A stretch of 64,000 bases of DNA from Fibrobacter succinogenes (GTDB taxonomy: Bacteria; Fibrobacterota; Fibrobacteria; Fibrobacterales; Fibrobacteraceae): positions 19,903 to 83,902 of the forward strand of contig CADCGB010000009.1 in NCBI GenBank assembly GCA_902800815.1. The letters run 5' to 3'. Positions 53,858 to 59,639 of this stretch are shown here, piece after piece; the stretch's first letter is position 1; every line of letters begins with the position of its first letter. Made by a program: the position numbers and the translations under genes. The notes below the pieces were generated by a model. The model worked only from the letters and a program-made list of their open reading frames with translations. It was not told the origin of the DNA and searched no databases.

Positions 53858-54571
53858 CTAGCCCTTGGTGGCCTTCTCCTGGAGAGCGCTTTCGTCGAAG
53901 ATCACGATATCCTTGCCGGTCATGGCAATCGCGTTCGTCTTCACCAAAAGCGAGCAGATGCGGCTCACCGTCTCGCGGGTCGTACCCGACATGTCGGCCA
54001 GCTGCTGTTGGGTCGGGCGGTTATGGATGACCGTCACCATGTTGCCGTTGTCGGTATGGATACGCACGCCACGTTCTTCCATGAGGTTGAGGAGGGTGCC
54101 GGCCACGCGCCCGCTAACAGACATCGTAGAGAGGGACCCAATCTGGCGGTTCGCCTTACGCAAGCGCTTGCTGAGTTCGCTCAGAAGGCCCATCGCAATC
54201 TCGGGAGACTGGCGGATGAGCTGCAGGAAGGATTCACGGTGGATGATGAGCATCTGCGCGTCGGTCACGGTGCGCACCGAGGCAGACCTCGGTTCGCCGT
54301 CGATGAGCGACATTTCGCCGAAGAAGTCACCGCGTTCAAGGAAGCTGAGGATTGTCTCGCGACCATCGACGCCGGTCATGTAGACCTGCACCGAGCCCGA
54401 CGCAATGAGGTAGAGCGCCTGCACCGAGTCGTCGCCTTCGAGCACCACCGTCTCGTCGCGGTTGAAGTTCTGAGACACCACCAGATTGGCAAGCATCCCG
54501 ATCTGCTCTTCGCTCAGCTCGGAGAAGAGTTCCACGCCTTTCAGCAATCCAAGAATTGTAGAGTCCACCAT
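53858..54571 (-). CDS. Crp/Fnr family transcription regulator
   Basis: The 237-residue protein has a cyclic-nucleotide-binding domain (about 15-125; GDFFGEMSLIDGEPRSASVRT with the Glu and Arg that contact cAMP in Crp) and a C-terminal winged helix (about 155-225; TQQQLADMSGTTRETVSRICSLL). There is no N-terminal cysteine cluster, so it is Crp-like rather than Fnr-like. AGGAG precedes the start. It lies 18 bases downstream of purA and upstream of the PASTA gene on the same strand, so may be co-expressed with them. Its ligand and targets are unknown. Confidence 0.92.
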   Translation of the reverse strand: MVDSTILGLLKGVELFSELSEEQIGMLANLVVSQNFNRDETVVLEGDDSVQALYLIASGSVQVYMTGVDGRETILSFLERGDFFGEMSLIDGEPRSASVRTVTDAQMLIIHRESFLQLIRQSPEIAMGLLSELSKRLRKANRQIGSLSTMSVSGRVAGTLLNLMEERGVRIHTDNGNMVTVIHNRPTQQQLADMSGTTRETVSRICSLLVKTNAIAMTGKDIVIFDESALQEKATKG

Positions 54572-54589
54572 GTGTGATTCTCCTGTTAG

Positions 54590-55894
54590 TTAAAGTCCCA
54601 GCCCCTTGGCGAGGCCCGCATCAATGACGATGCTCTGGTCGCGCTTGGCACCAATAGAAATCATACCAATTTTCACATCCACAAGTTCAGCCAATTTCTG
54701 GAGGTACTTCTTTGCGTTCTCCGGGAGCTCGTCGTAGGTACGGCACTTGGTGGTGTCGCACTTCCAGCCGGGCATTTCCTCGTACACCGGAGTGCAGCGG
54801 CCCACCTTCGAGAGCTGGTTCGGGATAAAGTCGAGCTTTTCGCCATCGCACTCGTAGTGGGTGCAGATCTTCACCGTGTCGAAGGTGTCAAGCACGTCGA
54901 GCTTGGTGATGGCGAGGTGCGTGAGGCCGTTCACGACGGTTGCCTTGCGGACAACCGGGGCGTCGAACCAGCCGCAACGGCGGTTGCGGCCCGTGGTGGC
55001 GCCATATTCGTTACCAATCTTACGAAGCGTGTCGCCCGTCTCGTCCAAAAGTTCCGTCGGGAAGGGGCCGTTACCCACGCGAGTCGTGTACGCCTTCACC
55101 ACGCCCCAGACTTCGTCCAGGGCCGTAGGTCCGACACCCGCGCCGCAGCTTGCGTAGCCCGCGACCGTGTTGCTCGAGGTCACGAACGGGTAGGTACCCT
55201 GGTCCACGTCGAGAATGGTGCCCTGGGCGCCCTCGAACACAAGGCGCTTGCCGGCCTTCACAGCCTTGTAGAGCATCTCGCTCACGTCGGTGACGAACGG
55301 CTTAATCTTCTGGCCGAGTTCGAGGTAGTCCTTGATGACCACTTCGGGGTCGATCGCCGGGACGTCGTACATCACGGTAAATTCTTCGTTGTGGACCTTG
55401 GCCATAGCCTCGACGCGGGGGCGCAGTTCGCGCTCGTCCATGAGGTCACCCACGCGCACGCCAATGCGGTTCACCTTGTCGCTGTAGCAGGGGCCAATAC
55501 CGCGGCCCGTAGTGCCGATGGCAGCCTTGCCCGCCTTCTTCTCTTTCGCCTTGTCGAGCGTGGAGTGGTACGGGAGCACCACGTGGGCGTTGTTCGCAAT
55601 GAACAGGCGGCCTTCGGGGTTGATGCCCTTCGTGTGCAGGTCGGCAATCTCGGCGAGCGTCTGGATGGGGTCGAGCACGACGCCGTTACCGATGACGCAA
55701 ATCTTGTCCTTGTGCATGATGCCCGAGGGAATCAGGTGGAACACGAACTTCTGGTCGCCCACCTCGACGGTGTGGCCCGCGTTCGCGCCGCCCTGGAAAC
55801 GCACGATGATATCCGCATCGAGCGTCAAGAAATCAACAACCTTCGCCTTACCTTCATCGCCCCACTGGGAGCCGATAACAACACGATTTGCCAT
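54590..55894 (-). CDS. purA: Adenylosuccinate synthase
   Basis: The 434-residue enzyme joins IMP and aspartate using GTP in AMP synthesis. Signature motifs are GSQWGDEGKAKVVDFLTLDADIIVRFQGGANAGHT (quoted in part: GSQWGDEGKAKVVDF and RFQGGANAGHT), GTTGRGIGPCYSDK, VFEGAQGTILDVDQGTYPFVT and GRNRRCGWFDAP. The usual GKGK in the P-loop region reads GKAK. I set the start at 55894, because the motif GSQWGDEG normally lies near residue 8 and AAGGA is 4 bases upstream. Upstream frame extends 27 residues without homology. First gene of a long minus-strand run; its promoter lies in the array region. Confidence 0.96.
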   Translation of the reverse strand: MANRVVIGSQWGDEGKAKVVDFLTLDADIIVRFQGGANAGHTVEVGDQKFVFHLIPSGIMHKDKICVIGNGVVLDPIQTLAEIADLHTKGINPEGRLFIANNAHVVLPYHSTLDKAKEKKAGKAAIGTTGRGIGPCYSDKVNRIGVRVGDLMDERELRPRVEAMAKVHNEEFTVMYDVPAIDPEVVIKDYLELGQKIKPFVTDVSEMLYKAVKAGKRLVFEGAQGTILDVDQGTYPFVTSSNTVAGYASCGAGVGPTALDEVWGVVKAYTTRVGNGPFPTELLDETGDTLRKIGNEYGATTGRNRRCGWFDAPVVRKATVVNGLTHLAITKLDVLDTFDTVKICTHYECDGEKLDFIPNQLSKVGRCTPVYEEMPGWKCDTTKCRTYDELPENAKKYLQKLAELVDVKIGMISIGAKRDQSIVIDAGLAKGLGL

Positions 55895-56062
55895 ATATCC
55901 TTCATTTTTGTGACCCGGAGCAAAGCCTTGGCGGGCAGCCCGCGGGTCGATTGCTGTTAAAACACGAAATTGCAACGCGGGGAATTTCCCTGCGTCCTTT
56001 TTCGCTTTAAAGATAAAAAAGTGCTTTTAAAATTGGGCGGGCGGCGCTGCTGCGGAGCATTA

Positions 56063-56149
56063 AAACCGGCATTTTCACTTATTTATACGCCACGTTAGGG
56101 TTCCAACAGCGTCTTTTGACCATACATACATACTAAACCAGCATTTTCA
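56063..56149 (+). repeat. Direct repeat AAACCRGCATTTTCA
   Basis: AAACCGGCATTTTCA at 56063-56077 and AAACCAGCATTTTCA at 56135-56149 differ at one of 15 positions and are 72 bases apart. The second lies inside the first unit of the array, so the first may be a decayed copy without the palindromic motif. Confidence 0.55.
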
Positions 56150-56418
56150 GCAAGTTAGTATGTAAGCAGCACGAAATCAGCCACCTTTCCACACTCCATT
56201 TCCAGAACCTTACATACTTTTCCGCCTTTTTTAAACGTTTAGTATGTAATTTTCCGAGGAATTCGCACAAACTAACAATCAAGATTCATTTTTTTACATA
56301 CTAAACATTCTTTTTTCATTATGTAGTATGTAAGGCACCTCTAAAATAGTCTATCGAACAAGACTTTTTTACGGAGATTACATACCACAACCTATCTAAT
56401 TCTCATTCTAGTATGTAA
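56127..56418. repeat. Array of eight alternately inverted TTACATACTAA-type motifs
   Basis: The core TACATAC starts at 56127, 56211, 56295 and 56379 (spacing 84, 84, 84). Its reverse complement GTATGTA starts at 56158, 56242, 56326 and 56411 (84, 84, 85). Within a unit the cores are 24, 24, 24 and 25 bases apart; between units 46, 46 and 46. Flanking bases extend most copies to TTACATACTAA or TTAGTATGTAA. The sequence between copies is not conserved. Core centres are 31 and 53 bases apart, close to 3 and 5 helical turns, so all sites would face the same side of the DNA. It is not a standard CRISPR array. Function unknown. Confidence 0.85.
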
Positions 56419-56454
56419 GGGCCACAAAAATCACCCCAATTTTTTTGCGTAAAG

Positions 56455-56484
56455 TTGGTTTTCAGAACCACGATTTCGTATATT
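56455..56484 (+). promoter_or_regulatory. Promoter between array and nuclease-like gene
   Basis: TTGGTT (56455-56460), 18 bases, then TATATT (56479-56484). The expected start point near 56491 lies just before a hairpin, and about 73 bases before the gene start. Confidence 0.5.
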
Positions 56485-56496
56485 AACGGTACATCT

Positions 56497-56537
56497 GCGT
56501 TGATACATAGCCCAAAGGCCGTATCAACGCTTTTTTT
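56497..56537 (+). terminator. Hairpin and T tract in the leader of the nuclease-like gene
   Basis: GCGTTGATAC (56497-56506) and GTATCAACGC (56521-56530) form a perfect 10-base stem with a 14-base loop that itself can pair (GCC/GGC), followed by seven T residues. It has the form of an intrinsic terminator and sits between the promoter and the start codon at 56564, so it would give a short RNA of about 45 bases or act as an attenuator. Confidence 0.75.
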
Positions 56538-56563
56538 ATTCCAACCCTACAAATGGAAATAAA

Positions 56564-57385
56564 ATGACAGTTGAAGCAAATAACGAAGACTCTCAGGATA
56601 TTCTTATCCAAGCGGTTCTAAATCGTCGCCTAGAAATGCAAGAACTACTGGCAGCGATCCCCAAAGCAAGCAAGACCATAAAGGACAGATTACGCATCAT
56701 CAGGAACCACAATTCACTACAATATTATATTGTAAGCGACAAAGAAAAACCTAACGGGACGTTCTTGCCTCAAACGCAAATCAAGAAGGCCAAAACAATC
56801 GCCCAGCGGGACTACAACGCGGCAGCGGCGGCCATCCTCAAAAGGGACATCGCGACCATTGACAACTTTCTCGCGGCATTCCACCCAGAGGAACTCAACA
56901 AGGCCTTCACCGAACTGCATCCTGGCCGCCGCGTGCTCGTGGCGCCCGTCCGCGAACCCGACGAGGATTTCATTGCCCGATGGCGGCACCTCCCCTACAC
57001 CGGCAAGCCTTTCGAAATCAACGCGCCCGAGCACTACACCGCAAGCGGTGTCCGCGTCCGCTCAAAATCCGAGATCATCATCGCGGACGCCCTCGACCGC
57101 GCGGGCATCCCCTACCGCTACGAATTCCCCGCAAGCATTAAGGGCTGGGGCACGCTCTACCCGGACTTCACCTGCCTCGACGTTCGCACCCGCAAGGAAA
57201 TCATCTGGGAGCACTTCGGCCTGATGGGCGACCCTGACTACACCGAAAATGCCCTCCAGAAAATCGCGCATTACGCCGCAAGCGGATACATCCTCGGCAA
57301 GAACCTCATCGCAACATTCGAAAGCGGCACCACCCCGCTCTCCGCAAAACAGGTGCAAGGATACATCAAGGCACACTTCAAATAA
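56564..57385 (+). CDS. Nuclease-like protein, PD-(D/E)XK-type candidate
   Basis: The 273-residue protein has a helical N-terminal part (about 10-125) and a C-terminal domain with RVRSKSEIIIADALDRAGI, YRYEFPASIKGWGTLYPDFT and RKEIIWEHFGLMGDPDYTEN. The Glu of SKSE, the Asp of YPDF and the Glu of WEHFG lie in the order expected of a PD-(D/E)XK nuclease fold. I recall very similar proteins from gut Clostridia, unnamed, which suggests horizontal transfer. The start has GGAAAT only weakly before it. Upstream are a promoter, a terminator-like hairpin and the 84-base-period array. Whether these form one system is an open question. Confidence 0.6.
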   Translation: MTVEANNEDSQDILIQAVLNRRLEMQELLAAIPKASKTIKDRLRIIRNHNSLQYYIVSDKEKPNGTFLPQTQIKKAKTIAQRDYNAAAAAILKRDIATIDNFLAAFHPEELNKAFTELHPGRRVLVAPVREPDEDFIARWRHLPYTGKPFEINAPEHYTASGVRVRSKSEIIIADALDRAGIPYRYEFPASIKGWGTLYPDFTCLDVRTRKEIIWEHFGLMGDPDYTENALQKIAHYAASGYILGKNLIATFESGTTPLSAKQVQGYIKAHFK

Positions 57386-57391
57386 AACCGC

Positions 57392-57416
57392 ATAAGAATT
57401 AAACTATAATTCTTAT
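57392..57416. repeat. Inverted repeat before the Cys-rich secreted gene
   Basis: ATAAGAATT (57392-57400) and AATTCTTAT (57408-57416) are perfect 9-base arms with a 7-base centre, ending 3 bases before the ATG at 57420. TATAAT at 57405-57410 overlaps it. It could be an operator, or a hairpin hiding the start. Confidence 0.5.
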
Positions 57417-57419
57417 TAA

Positions 57420-57881
57420 ATGAAATCGCTCTTAAAAACAATCCTTCTTTTGGCATGCTGCATATATGCCGAGCCGGCACTGCATTTTGGCGGGCAAAAG
57501 TGCGACATATCGTCGGACCCTTCCCTGCAGAAGAAAATACAGGCGATAGACGATTCCCTGTATGCCCGGTGGAGCAAGGGTGAATTCACCATCCCGAAAA
57601 TACCAGACCTTTGCGGCTGCACTTGTGCAGGCAATATCGAGCATTGCTGCTACGACGATGCCATCTCCATTACGTCTGCTCACGACGTCGGCGACAAATT
57701 CTGGCTCTTTGATTATTGCGGAGTCATGGATTCCACCGCAACGTTATCCAACAAACTAAGTACCGGACCAGCATATACCATTCTCGTCCCCAAAACGGTC
57801 CTTTGGAAAAAGATAAAGGATTTCAAGAAACACGCCCATAAAATCCAAAAAGATTGCTTGAAACTCCGCAAAAAGAAGTAA
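57420..57881 (+). CDS. Small Cys-rich secreted protein
   Basis: The 153-residue product has a signal peptide (KSLLKTILLLACCIYA), then a domain with clustered cysteines (LCGCTCAG, EHCCYDD, FDYCGVMD) and a basic C-terminus. I do not recognise it. There is no Shine-Dalgarno sequence; TATAAT lies 9 bases before the ATG, so the leader may be very short. It is between the nuclease-like gene (34-base gap) and a larger secreted protein (18-base gap). Confidence 0.55.
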   Translation: MKSLLKTILLLACCIYAEPALHFGGQKCDISSDPSLQKKIQAIDDSLYARWSKGEFTIPKIPDLCGCTCAGNIEHCCYDDAISITSAHDVGDKFWLFDYCGVMDSTATLSNKLSTGPAYTILVPKTVLWKKIKDFKKHAHKIQKDCLKLRKKK

Positions 57882-57899
57882 TCCAAAAAGCGAGGTAAC

Positions 57900-59186
57900 A
57901 TGAAAAAGTTGCTTATCCTAGCCACAACTTGCGCCATGGCATCTGCCGCATTCGCGCAGAACGCAAAATCCGCAGGCATCACCGATACCGACGTAAAGAG
58001 TTGGGCCAAGAACTACAAGCAAATTCAGAACGAGTTCAGCGATGCAGGCATCTCCCTCGACGAAGCGGGCTTCTCGCGCGATGACATCGCAACCACAAGC
58101 AAGCAGGACAAGGCGAAGGCCGAAACTATCCTGCAGAAGTACGGTATCGCGGCACCGAACCGCCTGAACAAACTTGCAATGATAAACCAGTGCGCATCGC
58201 TTGTCATGGCCGAAGCGAACATCGATGCGAACACGATGGCGACACTCAAGCAGATGGGAGTTGACCCGTTCGCCGAACTAAAGCAGAACACCAACCAGAA
58301 AGACTGCAAGGTCGTGAAGGCAAACGAAAAGGCAGTCATCGCCGCGATGAACGGGATAGACGATTCCGCGGGCAATGCAACTGCAGCTAGCACAACTGCG
58401 GGCGCCGCACAAGCAGGAGGCTCGCCCTCCACAAATGCTTCCGCAATCAACGCCGGAAATTCCAACGGCATACCTAAAGACTACGCAGAAAGCATTGTCG
58501 CGCAGATGCGCGCAAGCGACCCCAGCATGACCGACGAAGACGCCGAAATAATGGCTCAGACCATGAGAAAGCAGCCCACCTACGCAATGCAGCAAGCCCA
58601 GTGGGAATCTCAGCAGCGCGCAGTTGCAGGCGAAGCGCAGAAGAGCGCACAGGATGCCGACGCGGAATACAAGCAAATCGAAGAAACGGCCGTCAAGTTC
58701 CGGAACGCCATTGAGGAATTCAGCAAGAGCAAGGGCGACTGCGGGCTCATCTACAAGAAGATGGACAAGGCAAGCGCCGCAAAGTACGTAAAGAAGGCTC
58801 CACAGGAATGGGAAACGCTCATGATTCGGGTAGATTCCGACGTTCTCGCATTCATCGGCGTCAAGGACAGGAAAAAAGTTGAGTTGACCTTCGACTGGGA
58901 AGAGCCCAAGATTACGAAGATGGCAATCGGTGGCACCGGCTACGCCGCATCCAATGTCGAAACAACGGAAACAAGCAAGAGCATCCCCATCACCATTACC
59001 AACATCGAAATGTACGAGGCGTCCGACAAGAACAGCACGGCCAGGGAGTACGTCATCTCAACAAAGGAAGGCAAGGTCATTCACCTCTGGCAGAAATGGG
59101 ACAACGAAAAGGTGACAAGCAGCGTCAACTTCAACGGACTGAAGAATGCCTCTAGTTGGAGCTGGGGTGAAACCGGCGGGAACTAA
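57900..59186 (+). CDS. Secreted protein of unknown function
   Basis: The 428-residue product has a signal peptide (KKLLILATTCAMASAAFA) and a helical body with Ala/Ser/Gly-rich stretch (about 160-195), a charged coiled-coil part (about 230-275) and a beta-rich C-terminus (about 285-428; VELTFDWEEPKITKMAIGG). No family is recognised. GAGG lies 4 bases before the start. It follows the small Cys-rich gene by 18 bases and precedes an RDD membrane protein by 39 bases, so the three may be one operon. Confidence 0.6.
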   Translation: MKKLLILATTCAMASAAFAQNAKSAGITDTDVKSWAKNYKQIQNEFSDAGISLDEAGFSRDDIATTSKQDKAKAETILQKYGIAAPNRLNKLAMINQCASLVMAEANIDANTMATLKQMGVDPFAELKQNTNQKDCKVVKANEKAVIAAMNGIDDSAGNATAASTTAGAAQAGGSPSTNASAINAGNSNGIPKDYAESIVAQMRASDPSMTDEDAEIMAQTMRKQPTYAMQQAQWESQQRAVAGEAQKSAQDADAEYKQIEETAVKFRNAIEEFSKSKGDCGLIYKKMDKASAAKYVKKAPQEWETLMIRVDSDVLAFIGVKDRKKVELTFDWEEPKITKMAIGGTGYAASNVETTETSKSIPITITNIEMYEASDKNSTAREYVISTKEGKVIHLWQKWDNEKVTSSVNFNGLKNASSWSWGETGGN

Positions 59187-59225
59187 AAAAGAAAACTATA
59201 TTTCAAGCACAAAGAAGGTAACAAC

Positions 59226-59615
59226 ATGGACTCCAAAAGATTCGCCGCAATCAGCATCGACCTCGTCATAACGGCCCTGATAAACAACATCCCGTTCTTC
59301 TTCCTGGTTATCCAGCCGTCCTTGCAGGGCAATGACCCCAAGGACCCTGCCGAGCTCATGTCGAGGGCCTTCATCGCAAGCTTGATCGCCATGCTTTACC
59401 TTGTCTTCCGCGACCTGCCAAGCGGCGGCAGCATCGGGAAAATGATAATGAGGTTGAAGGTTGTCGATGCCGAGACAAAGGCGCCAGTTTCTGCAGGCAG
59501 AAGGATCCTGCGCAACATTCCCTGGTTACTGAACTGGATCGAGATATTCGCGTTCATCATCACGAGAAAACGCATTGGCGACAGAATTGCCAAGACAGAT
59601 GTCATCGCGAAATAA
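59226..59615 (+). CDS. RDD family membrane protein
   Basis: The 129-residue protein matches the RDD family: RFAAISIDLVITALI near the start, then a second membrane segment (about 48-64), SIGKMIMRLKVVDAETKAPVS and a third near the end (about 97-115). RDD proteins are small integral membrane proteins, some linked to ion or compatible-solute transport. It ends the plus-strand group; its stop lies 24 bases from the stop of the convergent TIGR02171 gene. AAGG lies 7 bases before the start. Confidence 0.85.
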   Translation: MDSKRFAAISIDLVITALINNIPFFFLVIQPSLQGNDPKDPAELMSRAFIASLIAMLYLVFRDLPSGGSIGKMIMRLKVVDAETKAPVSAGRRILRNIPWLLNWIEIFAFIITRKRIGDRIAKTDVIAK

Positions 59616-59639
59616 CAACGGCTTCCAAACAATAAATAT

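Larger units (their letters stand above)
55895..56563. other. AT-rich gene-free region with array, promoter and hairpin
   Basis: This 670-base gap between divergent genes has no convincing open frame. It contains the purA upstream region (55895-56060), a partial direct repeat (56063-56149), the eight-motif array (56127-56418), a promoter (56455-56484) and a hairpin with T tract (56497-56537). Apart from these I see nothing in it. Confidence 0.8.

Noticed and set aside
56127..56418. CRISPR array
   Set aside because: The conserved part is only 7-11 bases and alternates in orientation; no cas genes are nearby. The layout is reported as an unexplained array instead.
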